From contig JBCBCG010000133.1 in the NCBI GenBank assembly GCA_038530925.1, positions 1-12,257 on the forward strand: a stretch of DNA of 12,257 bases, in the 5' to 3' direction. The DNA is from JALEGB01 sp038530925. Lineage in GTDB: Bacteria; Pseudomonadota; Alphaproteobacteria; Rhodobacterales; Rhodobacteraceae. The translations under genes were made by a program, and so were the position numbers. Every line of letters begins with the position of its first letter. Positions within the stretch are counted from its first letter, which is position 1. Below, piece after piece: positions 7,254 to 12,257 of the stretch. The notes under the pieces were generated by a model that saw only the letters and a list, made by a program, of their open reading frames with translations, did not search any database and was not told the DNA's origin.

Positions 7254-7294
7254 GGGAGCGAAATTCAGGGTTGTTTTGTCTGAATTTCGCTCCC
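7254..7294. repeat. Perfect 15-bp inverted repeat with 11-base loop
   Basis: GGGAGCGAAATTCAG (7254-7268) and CTGAATTTCGCTCCC (7280-7294) are exact complements separated by GGTTGTTTTGT. Neither strand has a following T-tract, so a simple terminator is unlikely. It lies upstream of the minus-strand HTH gene start at 7210 and may be an operator, a cruciform-forming recognition site, or a hairpin in the leader RNA. Confidence 0.7.
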
Positions 7295-7389
7295 GAAACC
7301 GCGCAAGAGATCCGCGCGCCATGCGCGACTCGCGCGCCGCGCAAAAGCGAGCCGCGCAGTGCGCGGGGGTGATCTAATCACATTATAGT

Positions 7390-7632
7390 TCAAAACCTTA
7401 CGCTACCGCCGCGCAGCTCGCGCGCCACGCGCGGGCGCTTCGCGCGCACCACTTTCGCGCAGGATGCGCAAACGACTTCCACCGCCGCACATCGATTAAA
7501 ATCGTCGGTGTTTTTCGCATGCTTGCTCATCTTCGGATGAAGCACGCGCGCAGCTACGTCAATCTCGCGGAGGGTGAGGCGGAGAGTGTTGGTTTCAGAA
7601 TTGAATGTCAGTCCGTCAGAAGTCGCTGTCAT
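7390..7632 (-). CDS. Hypothetical 80-residue protein with a CxxC motif
   Basis: ATG at 7632 opens an 80-codon frame: MTATSDGLTFNSETNTLRLT, an amphipathic middle, Cys48 and a Cys55-x-x-Cys58 pair (VVCASCAKVV), then a basic tail (RAKRPRVARELRGG). The cysteines could bind a metal, perhaps as a small zinc-ribbon-like DNA-associated protein, but only one clear CxxC is present. No ribosome site precedes the ATG, so the start may be elsewhere (ATG of MSKHAKNT at residue 35) or the frame may be non-coding. Repeats upstream (7657-7714) look regulatory and support a gene here. I recognise no family. Confidence 0.35.
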   Translation of the reverse strand: MTATSDGLTFNSETNTLRLTLREIDVAARVLHPKMSKHAKNTDDFNRCAAVEVVCASCAKVVRAKRPRVARELRGGSVRF

Positions 7633-7656
7633 TCATGGGAAGTGCAGGTCATTCCG

Positions 7657-7714
7657 TGAGCATAACTCATGACTTTTGCTCGCGCGGCGAAAAGCCCATA
7701 ACTCCAGAGAGTTA
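7657..7714. promoter_or_regulatory. Cluster of ATAACTC repeats and dyads
   Basis: ATAACTC occurs at 7662-7668 and 7698-7704, 36 bases apart. The second copy forms a dyad, TAACTC-CAGA-GAGTTA (7699-7714). The first sits in TGAG-CATAA-CTCA (7657-7669). Repeated half-sites in this spacing suggest binding sites for a regulator. They lie directly upstream of the minus-strand ORF ending at 7390 and downstream of the exported-protein gene's terminator. Confidence 0.4.
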
Positions 7715-7737
7715 CGGTCGTGCCAAATACGGCGTGC

Positions 7738-7767
7738 AAAAAAGGCCGGGGACTAACGTCCCCGGCC
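7738..7767 (-). terminator. Rho-independent terminator of the exported-protein gene
   Basis: On the minus strand GGCCGGGGAC pairs perfectly with GTCCCCGGCC (stem arms 7758-7767 and 7744-7753) around a 4-base loop, followed directly by six T residues (complement of AAAAAA at 7738-7743). This is a textbook intrinsic terminator, 43 bases after the gene that ends at 7811. Confidence 0.85.
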
Positions 7768-7810
7768 CGCGCTGCAAAAAACCATGGCTGCCGCGTTTAC
7801 TCGAACGCGC

Positions 7811-8134
7811 CTAGTCCTCCCAAACCAACGTCCATTTCATCCGGCCAGACGCATGGCACCACGGCCGCTGCTCAAGGAGACCGTGCCAACCAGACTGGCG
7901 ATCCCAATGTTCAATGCGAACATTGCGATACGCGGGATTCTTAAGGCGGAACGCTCTTGCATCGGCCACCGACGCTTCAGCGTGAGCCGTCGCGCTTGCC
8001 ACAGCAGCGGCGTGATCGCAGGCGCGATTGCCAGTAACAGCATAAGGCACATCGTAATCGCGCGAACCCGCAGTCGCGGCATCCACACCGGAGAGGAAAC
8101 CAGCAACCACCAGACCCATGATCAAGAATTTCAT
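7811..8134 (-). CDS. Small exported protein with two cysteines, unknown function
   Basis: GGAGAG with a short spacer precedes the ATG at 8134, which decides this start over an upstream in-frame ATG at 8209. The 107-residue product begins MKFLIMGLVVAGFLSGVDA, a clear signal peptide with likely cleavage near residues 19-22. The mature part has a Tyr/Asp-rich start (SRDYDVPYAV), an Ala-rich helix (residues 41-60), and a Trp-rich end (IEHWDRQSGWHG, then KWTLVWED). Cys39 and Cys93 could form a disulfide in the periplasm. I recognise no family. A strong terminator follows, and a palindromic control region separates it from a divergent winged-helix gene, so it may be that regulator's target. Confidence 0.75.
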   Translation of the reverse strand: MKFLIMGLVVAGFLSGVDAATAGSRDYDVPYAVTGNRACDHAAAVASATAHAEASVADARAFRLKNPAYRNVRIEHWDRQSGWHGLLEQRPWCHASGRMKWTLVWED

Positions 8135-8189
8135 TCGTCTCTCCATCGCTTTGGGGTTTTGCCCTTCGCTCCCCACACACTCTCTCCCA

Positions 8190-8259
8190 TCTTGCGCAGA
8201 TCTGCGCAAGACGCGCAGATACGCTACGTTAACGATGCCAGGAGCGGTGTTGCGCAGAT
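8190..8259. promoter_or_regulatory. 22-bp perfect palindrome plus GCGCAGAT half-site repeats
   Basis: Bases 8190-8211 are a perfect 22-bp palindrome centred on AGATCT, with arms reading TTGCGCAGA and TCTGCGCAA. The core GCGCAGAT recurs in direct orientation at 8195-8202, 8213-8220 and 8252-8259. The array lies between the divergent exported-protein and winged-helix genes, and the last copy overlaps a possible -35 element. It is most likely the binding region of a dimeric regulator controlling both directions, with the winged-helix protein at 8307 the obvious candidate. Confidence 0.65.
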
Positions 8260-8278
8260 GGCACGTGTTCGATATCTA
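8250..8278 (+). promoter_or_regulatory. Possible promoter of the winged-helix gene
   Basis: TTGCGC (8250-8255) and TATCTA (8273-8278) are spaced by 17 bases and end 28 bases before the ATG at 8307. Both hexamers match the sigma-70 consensus only in part. The -35 overlaps the third GCGCAGAT copy, consistent with repression. Confidence 0.35.
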
Positions 8279-8306
8279 GGGTCTGGAACGCAAGGTTGGG
8301 CACGAA

Positions 8307-8675
8307 ATGAAGTACGAGATCACGAGTGAGGAGCGTAGTTTTTTCCTGAAAACGCTCGCATTTGAGCGCACGTGGGACAGTATTCTTAAGTCATACTGGG
8401 GTGAAAAGTTTGAGCGACCAGACTTTAAAAGTTCGATGTACTACTATGCAATTATGACAAGAATTCTCCTTGATGGAGAGGAGGGGAGAATCTCAAAATC
8501 GGCTTTGATAGAAGATATCATTGGAATAGCACCAGATAGTGTGCGGCGTTATCTGACTCGTCTTGAGCGTGGAGAAATGATTATAACGCTCGGAACGAAG
8601 CCGAAATTTGTTGAGTTAACTGAGAGCGGCCTCGGCGCATTGCAGGACGCGTGTAAATCTTGGCATAAAAACTAG
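8307..8675 (+). CDS. Winged-helix transcriptional regulator (MarR-like fold)
   Basis: A 122-residue protein with an AT-rich gene, unlike its neighbours. The N-terminal helices (residues 5-30, with SFFLKTLAFERTWDSILKSY) could dimerise. Residues 48-110 read as a winged HTH: MTRILLDGEEGRISKSALIE, then a recognition helix in GIAPDSVRRYLTRLERGEMI, a two-strand wing (ITLGTKPKFVELT) and a final helix. This order fits MarR/PadR-type or archaeal-style wHTH proteins that bind palindromes as dimers. A DNA-binding role is well supported. The ligand and targets are unknown. The palindrome and half-sites directly upstream suggest autoregulation and control of the divergent exported protein. The ribosome site is weak, and ATG 8307 is the first start in the frame. 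Confidence 0.7.
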   Translation: MKYEITSEERSFFLKTLAFERTWDSILKSYWGEKFERPDFKSSMYYYAIMTRILLDGEEGRISKSALIEDIIGIAPDSVRRYLTRLERGEMIITLGTKPKFVELTESGLGALQDACKSWHKN

Positions 8676-8712
8676 TTGTTCGATATTTGGTTGGCGGGTT
8701 CGGTAACAAGTA

Positions 8713-9225
8713 TCACTCTATTTGGAGCGCCCGGCTAAGCGTCCTTGGGTGAACACCTATATGCGCGGCGGCCGAGGCGATCGTGTCCCTACCCGCATCA
8801 ATGTCAGCACGAGCTTTCGCAACCTGGCCCTCATCGAGCGCCTTGGGCCGCCCCACATGCTTCCCGCGACGCTGTTGGGCCTTCATGCCTTCCTTGGTTC
8901 GCCGTGCGATGAGGCGGCGCTCAAACCGCGCCACAGCCGCCATCATCGTGGCGACCAGCTCACCGGATTCCGTTGCGGTATCCACGCCAAGATTGACGAT
9001 CTTGAACTTCACGCCCCGCTTATCGAGATCTTCCAGGCATAGCAGCATATCAACGACCGAGCGAAAGGCCCGGTCCAGATCCCAGACCACCAGGCTATCG
9101 CCCGCGGTGAGCTTCCCAATGACCGCATCAAAGACAGGCCGTTTTGCTGCCGCTGCGGACACGCGTTCCACATGCAGCTCATCGCAAATCGCCTCCAACC
9201 CATTTGTCGGTTTCAGAAGTCCGCG
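8713..9225 (-). pseudogene. Serine recombinase (resolvase/invertase), N-terminally broken
   Basis: The frame carries most of a small serine recombinase: GDSLVVWDLDRAFRS with the conserved DR..R cluster, a core with GVKFKIVN and TATESGELVATMMAAVARFERRLIARRTKEG (dimer helix E region), GRPKALDE, and a C-terminal helix-turn-helix (TIASAAAHIGVHPRTLSRAL). The catalytic-serine segment near the N-terminus is missing. Upstream the frame meets a TGA at 9226-9228, and its first start is TTG 9198. In another frame bases 9206-9223 read RTSETD, like the R.S active-site motif of the family, so a small indel probably separated serine from body. The product can hardly recombine DNA and could at most bind it. 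It is either a decayed resolvase or one of this element's lost recombination functions. Confidence 0.7.
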
Positions 9226-9318
9226 TCAGCTGAACAGTCCGCTGACCAATAGGCTACCATCCACTTTTGAACATCGAGGAGGCAGAAGTCGGCGACAGTG
9301 CGTACAAAAGGGCGAGGC

Positions 9319-9347
9319 TTGAATCTGTAGGCCCGTCGGTCTACATT
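9319..9347 (+). promoter_or_regulatory. Promoter with operator-like dyad for the TM/HTH gene pair
   Basis: TTGAAT (9319-9324) and TACATT (9342-9347) have a 17-base spacer. The imperfect palindrome TGTAGGCCCGTCGGTCTACA (9326-9345) pairs at 7 of 10 half-site positions and overlaps the spacer and -10. Length and placement match the dyad before the gene at 5770, but the half-site sequence differs, so different regulators are likely. Confidence 0.5.
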
Positions 9348-9348
9348 T

Positions 9349-9381
9349 CAATCACGGGCCACTGCGGCCCGCCCATGATTG
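9349..9381 (+). promoter_or_regulatory. Hairpin directly before a ribosome binding site
   Basis: CAATCA-CGGGCC (9349-9360) pairs with GGCCCG (9366-9371) and, past a CCCA bulge, TGATTG (9376-9381). The last base is the first G of the ribosome site GGAGATGAG. If transcribed, the structure could limit translation. The likely transcript start near 9354 may leave the outer arm untranscribed. Confidence 0.4.
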
Positions 9382-9391
9382 GAGATGAGAT

Positions 9392-9565
9392 ATGACGGAT
9401 GATGAAAAGCGTCGCTTCGATGCGGATCTGGACCAAATGCGAGCCACAACCGCGAAGCTGAATGCTGAGACCGCAAAGCTCATCAGCGAAAACCGCTGGT
9501 ATCCCTTCGTGGTCGGATCGGGCGTCACTCTCGCCATCGTCGCCGTGGTCAAGATCTTCTTGTGA
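9392..9565 (+). CDS. 57-residue single-span membrane protein with coiled coil
   Basis: GGAGATGAG precedes the ATG. The product starts with a charged helix (MTDDEKRRFDADLDQMRATT, continuing AKLNAETAKLISEN) that can form a coiled coil over residues 1-33. A membrane helix (about 36-57, PFVVGSGVTLAIVAVVKIF) ends the protein. The likely orientation is N-terminus in the cytoplasm. Its stop overlaps the GTG start of the HTH gene as GTGA, so the two are translationally coupled and probably work together. I recognise no named family. Size and layout resemble small membrane proteins of phages and integrative elements. It might be a holin-like or membrane-tethering protein, but nothing shows pore formation. 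Confidence 0.75.
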   Translation: MTDDEKRRFDADLDQMRATTAKLNAETAKLISENRWYPFVVGSGVTLAIVAVVKIFL

Positions 9566-9774
9566 CCGGCGCGGAAATCAAAGAGGCCCGGGAAACCCTA
9601 GGCCTCACTCTCGTCGAGTTCGGCCACCTGCTCGGATTCAGCGGCGCCCATCTCCGCCAGCAAATGCATCGCCTTGAGACGGGCGAGCGCCCCATTCGAG
9701 AACCGCAGCGCCGGCTTATCGTGGCCTACCTCGAAGGCTACAGGCCCAAGGACTGGCCGCAGAGAGAACCCTAA
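9562..9774 (+). CDS. Small XRE-like HTH protein with AYLxGYRPxxWP tail
   Basis: GTG at 9562 overlaps the previous stop by GTGA. The 70 residues are almost entirely an HTH domain: MTGAEIKEARETLGLTLVEF, GHLLGFSGAHLRQQMHRLE, GERPI, and a last helix RLIVAYLEGY followed by RPKDWP. The order of helices (scaffold, LTLVEFGHLLG turn, recognition helix around GAHLRQQMHRLE) is that of XRE/Cro-type or antitoxin-like DNA-binding domains. The tail shares the AYLxGYRPxxWP signature with the minus-strand protein at 6905-7210. Coupling to a membrane protein is unusual for a repressor and suggests a joint role. It may bind one of the element's dyads. Which one is unknown. Confidence 0.75.
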   Translation: MTGAEIKEARETLGLTLVEFGHLLGFSGAHLRQQMHRLETGERPIREPQRRLIVAYLEGYRPKDWPQREP

Positions 9775-9843
9775 GAACGTTGCCGTCGGCTGCTTCTGCG
9801 TCCAGAACATAAAGGGAACAGTTTCGCAGCGAACGGAGGCGGC

Positions 9844-10074
9844 ATGAGCCAGCGTAGATCCGGCGGCATCGACAAGAAGCGTGCGCTTGAACAACTCAAG
9901 GTCGGGCGCGCTGGAGCGGTCCAGATCCGAAGAGAAGCGAAGATTAGCTCGGACACGTACCGCAGGGCCGGCGTCATGCTCGACGCCATCGACGATTTGA
10001 CCGAGGCGCTCACCGGAGATCGCGCGCATTTTCACACGACGCCGCACAACACGCCGGGGCGGGACGCGTCATAG
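9844..10074 (+). CDS. Hypothetical small basic protein, 76 residues
   Basis: GGAGG four bases before the ATG supports this start. The product is basic at its N-terminus (MSQRRSGGIDKKRALEQLKV), then has GAVQIRREAKISSDTYRRAG, which could be a short helix-turn-helix, an acidic helix (LDAIDDLTEALTGD) and a His/Thr/Pro tail. I recognise no family. It follows the HTH gene by 69 bases on the same strand and is probably the last gene of that transcript, facing the methyltransferase genes tail to tail. A DNA-associated role is possible from charge only. Confidence 0.55.
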   Translation: MSQRRSGGIDKKRALEQLKVGRAGAVQIRREAKISSDTYRRAGVMLDAIDDLTEALTGDRAHFHTTPHNTPGRDAS

Positions 10075-10101
10075 AGTTGGCGCCGCCGAGGGCTCACGGT
10101 T

Positions 10102-10146
10102 GCTCAGGAGTTGCGCGTCGTCCACGAAACTGAGGCCGGCTTTTTT
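10102..10146 (+). terminator. Weak candidate terminator with T-tract
   Basis: Six T residues (10141-10146) follow a poor, bulged stem: GCTCA and AGTT (10102-10112) with AACT and TGAG (10128-10134). It lies between convergent gene ends and overlaps the methyltransferase stop. The stem is weak, so the T-tract is the main support. Confidence 0.25.
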
Positions 10147-11409
10147 ACCCGATGAGACCACTCGACATCCGGCCCAAGACCCACCGGACGACCGGAACAG
10201 CCATTGAGTTTCCAATCGCCTTAAACCGCCGCGCATCGGACGCAGCTCGGCCCCGAAACCGGATCGCCGTATGATCGTCGGGCATCCCTTGCAGGCGCTC
10301 GGCCTCGCGAGGCGTGAGGCGCCGAACCCATGCAGGCCCTCCGAGAGCGACTGTCGCAGCGTCCGTATCGAGGGCAGGCGCGACGTCGCCGCTGATGGGA
10401 TCTTGGCGCGCATGAAAAGCGATGTGCGGCGCGCCAGACGCCAAGATTGGCGACGCCGGCCCGCCCGGCTTCGGCGTCACGCGGTTCTCTCGGCTGGTGA
10501 TCTGCGCGCCATCGAAGAAGAGAAACGAGTTGGTCGCACCGCCGCTGGCCGCCCTTAGGCTGGCCGCATGGGCGGGCTCGGGCGCCGCGCCACCGTCGCG
10601 GCCCCTGAGGTTCATCGCCCCGACACCGCCGATGAAGGTCTCGGTTTCAAAATCGAGCCGCGTTGCACGGGTCGTTAAACACCGCGCGAGCTCGCCCGCG
10701 CCTCGAGCGCGGTTCGAAGCGCCTCCGGCAAAGAGCGGCCCCGCCGCTTCGCCCGGCCCAAGATCCCTTGACAGGCAGTCGGGCTCAAAAAGTACCGCGG
10801 CGGGATCGACGGCGCCGGCTCCAAAATCTGCGACAAGGAAGACGCGGCGGCGACGTTGGGCGACGCCGAAGTGTTGAGCATCGAGAACCCGCCAAGCGAG
10901 CCGTGACCGTGGCCCGGAAGCCATACCTGCGCTTGGCCATCGGCCCTCAGGGGGAAGCGGAAGGGCAGCGTCGCTCCCGACAAGGCGTCCCAGGAAACAC
11001 CCAAAGGCGTCCCCTCCGCCGTCGGCGAGAGGACGCCGGGCACGTTTTCCCAGAGCAACGCTTTGAGCGCGCCTGTCTCTGCGAGCGCATGGCAAATCTC
11101 CACAAATTCGAGCGTAAGCGCTCCACGCTCATCGGCGACGCCGCGCCGCGCTCCGGCGCTGCTGAACGCTTGGCAAGGCGTGCCGGCGACCAGCAACTCG
11201 GCTTCAGCGTAGCAACCGGGCCGGCTCAGAACGCCGCGCAGGTCGCCATGCCATTCGGGCGCTGCAAACCGCTGCGCGAAAAGCGCTTCCGCGAACGGAT
11301 CGACATCACACGCCGCGACCCAATCGAGCCACGGCGCCGCCAATTCGGGCGCGCCGGCTCCGCTGCACATTGTCGCCGCTCGTATCGGCGCGGCTCGGTT
11401 GCGTGACAT
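10145..11409 (-). pseudogene. DNA (cytosine-5-)-methyltransferase, phage type, one frameshift
   Basis: Two overlapping frames together make one enzyme. From ATG 11409: AATMCSGAGAPELAAPW (motif I, AdoMet binding), GTPCQAFSSAGARRG (motif IV, catalytic Cys79) and LLWENVPGVLS (motif VI). The other frame continues with DAFGCFLGRLVG, AWRVLDAQHFGVAQRRRRVF (motif VIII), a target-recognition region of about 150 residues with FHARQDPISGDVAPALD typical of phage enzymes, RRLTPREAERLQGMPDDHT (motif IX) and AIGNSMAVPVVRWVL (motif X). The break lies at the GGGG run at 11011-11014. One extra G would give about 421 residues, a normal size. As read, the N-terminal product runs out of frame to 10675 and lacks motifs VIII-X. 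The ATG abuts the receiver-domain stop. No partner nuclease is seen, so it is an orphan methyltransferase, possibly for host-defence evasion. Confidence 0.85.
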
Positions 11410-11763
11410 TTATCGCGCCGCCGCGGCGGCGGCCAAGACCGCCCGCAGCATCGCCGGCCTCGCCTCATCGCCCTTGACCAGACGAGGAGTATCGCGCGCG
11501 ATCCCGTCAATCGGCGGCGGATGGCAGCTAAAGAACACCGGAGCGCCGCCGTAGCCCGCCGCAGCGAGCGCTTCCGCATTCCGCACGAATGACGGCTCGC
11601 CGTCGAGCCGATCGTCCAAAAACACGACATCAAAAGGCTGTTGCGCCAAAGCCTTACCGGCTTCTGCCATGTCGCGTGCGCATTCGAGAGACGCAGCGAC
11701 GCCAGCCGATTTTAGGGCGCGCGATAGCGCTTGCCACTCGAAGGGGTCGTCATCGATGAGCAA
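11410..11763 (-). CDS. Stand-alone response-regulator receiver domain
   Basis: 117 residues cover just one CheY-like receiver domain: LIDDDPFEW (acidic pocket Asp4-Asp6), a first helix to about residue 33, DVVFLDDRLDG with probable phospho-acceptor Asp50, PVFFSCHPP with the conserved Ser79 position, and VKGDE with the conserved Lys97. No output domain follows. The only near start is TTG 11763, five bases after the upstream stop. The frame stays open further upstream without ATG or GTG close by. The TAA is followed directly by the methyltransferase ATG, so the three genes form one tight operon. No histidine kinase is visible, so partner and signal are unknown. Confidence 0.75.
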   Translation of the reverse strand: MLIDDDPFEWQALSRALKSAGVAASLECARDMAEAGKALAQQPFDVVFLDDRLDGEPSFVRNAEALAAAGYGGAPVFFSCHPPPIDGIARDTPRLVKGDEARPAMLRAVLAAAAAAR

Positions 11764-11768
11764 GATCT

Positions 11769-12236
11769 TCAGCTCGCTAAGGCTCTCTTGCGCCGACGGC
11801 GACGCGGGGCGCTCGGCAGATCGCGAAAATCCCGGCGGCCATCATCCTCCCGCGCGGTGCGGATCAAGCCGGTCTCCCGCTTCAAAAGAACGATGATCTC
11901 GCGAATCTCGGAAATAGCTTCAGAGACGTCGCGCGCCAGCTGGGCTTGGTCGCGCCGCAACCCTTTGACGTTGTGCGCAAGTTCATCGCTTGTGACCTTT
12001 AGCTCGGCCTTGGTCGCATAGATCTGCGGCGAATCTCGCTCAATTTGGGATAAGCGATCGCCGAGCCTGCTGGCGTCTTCCTCACGCTTCCGCTCGGCCA
12101 GGTCGAGCCGCCGCGTCGTCTCTTGGCTGCTCTGCTCTTGGCGCCGCGCCAGCTCACGCCACACGACGAAGAGCGCAGGAAACACCACGCCCTGCAGCAC
12201 GATCGAGAGCGGCACGCTGATTTCGTCAGCCATCAT
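11769..12236 (-). CDS. N-terminally membrane-anchored coiled-coil protein
   Basis: ATG-ATG at 12236, with GGGAG ten bases upstream, starts a 155-residue protein. One membrane helix at about 8-26 (VPLSIVLQGVVFPALFVVW) is followed by RELARRQ and a long charged helix (about 28-122: EETTRRLDLAERKREED-type heptads, then ELKVTSDELAHNVKGLRRDQ) that predicts a coiled coil. A basic tail ends it (PRRRRRKRALAS). With a short N-terminus outside, the long region would be cytoplasmic. Such proteins are common in phages and islands, often without assigned function. It leads the operon with the receiver domain and methyltransferase. The basic tail could touch DNA or phospholipid. I recognise no specific family. 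Confidence 0.7.
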   Translation of the reverse strand: MMADEISVPLSIVLQGVVFPALFVVWRELARRQEQSSQETTRRLDLAERKREEDASRLGDRLSQIERDSPQIYATKAELKVTSDELAHNVKGLRRDQAQLARDVSEAISEIREIIVLLKRETGLIRTAREDDGRRDFRDLPSAPRRRRRKRALAS

Positions 12237-12257
12237 TGGCGAGGCACTCCCTCGGCA

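Larger units (their letters stand above)
5534..12257. mobile_element. Inferred integrated element (left end at the tRNA-Phe fragment; right end outside)
   Basis: From the tRNA-Phe fragment rightward the content changes from polysaccharide genes to small accessory genes on both strands: HTH proteins, a serine recombinase remnant, a phage-type cytosine methyltransferase, membrane coiled-coil proteins and regulatory dyads. Many starts are TTG or GTG. No integrase, terminase, capsid, tail, portal, relaxase or type IV secretion gene is visible. It may be a prophage edge, a satellite or a genomic island. The left boundary is inferred from the tRNA fragment alone. Confidence 0.45.

Noticed and set aside
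7605..7814. 69-codon plus-strand frame
   Set aside because: It covers the repeat cluster and the terminator hairpin of the opposite strand, has no ribosome site and no recognisable content.
8713..9198. Active resolvase acting as the element's integrase
   Set aside because: It lacks the catalytic-serine segment in frame and has only a TTG start. tRNA 3'-end sites are usually used by tyrosine integrases, and none is in the window.
1..12257. CRISPR array or insertion-sequence ends
   Set aside because: No regularly spaced repeats and no transposase or matched terminal inverted repeats were seen on reading.

Overview
The window is GC-rich DNA, roughly two-thirds G+C by eye. Its protein families and its tRNA-Phe remnant fit an alphaproteobacterium, but the genus cannot be fixed from this sequence. 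It splits into two parts at a tRNA-Phe 3'-end fragment near 5534-5582.

Left part (1 to about 4570): a decayed exopolysaccharide locus. A partial unknown gene enters from the left edge. It is followed by the C-terminal piece of a family 2 glycosyltransferase (minus strand) fused head-to-head to the C-terminal piece of an ExoF/OPX-like polysaccharide export protein (plus strand). Both lack their N-terminal halves, so a rearrangement joined them near 430-465. Then come two apparently intact minus-strand genes: a secreted clan GH-A glycoside hydrolase (GH39/PslG-like) and a Wzx-type flippase. Together these suggest synthesis, flipping, export and trimming of a surface polysaccharide, with export and one transferase now lost here.

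Middle (about 4571-5690): an apparently gene-free stretch, then two small plus-strand ORFs of unknown function (the second AT-richer than its surroundings), then the tRNA-Phe fragment. The fragment holds the anticodon loop, T-arm and 3' CCA but no 5' half, as expected for the distal attachment site of an element integrated into a tRNA-Phe gene. Its orientation places the element to the right and the intact tRNA beyond the window.

Right part (about 5690 to the end): the inferred integrated element, made mostly of small accessory genes. It holds (i) a 372-residue membrane/coiled-coil protein ending in a resolvase-type helix-turn-helix, behind a promoter with a 20-bp dyad; (ii) two small HTH proteins sharing the C-terminal signature AYLxGYRPxxWP; (iii) a small exported protein facing a winged-helix regulator across a region with a 22-bp perfect palindrome and extra half-sites; (iv) a truncated serine recombinase; (v) a 57-residue membrane protein overlapping an HTH gene by GTGA; (vi) a compact minus-strand operon of a membrane coiled-coil protein, a stand-alone receiver domain and a phage-type C5-cytosine methyltransferase broken by one frameshift. 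No capsid, tail, terminase, integrase or conjugation gene is visible, so the kind of element (prophage remnant, satellite or other island) stays open. A recurring theme is a membrane coiled-coil protein fused to or encoded next to a DNA-acting or signalling protein.
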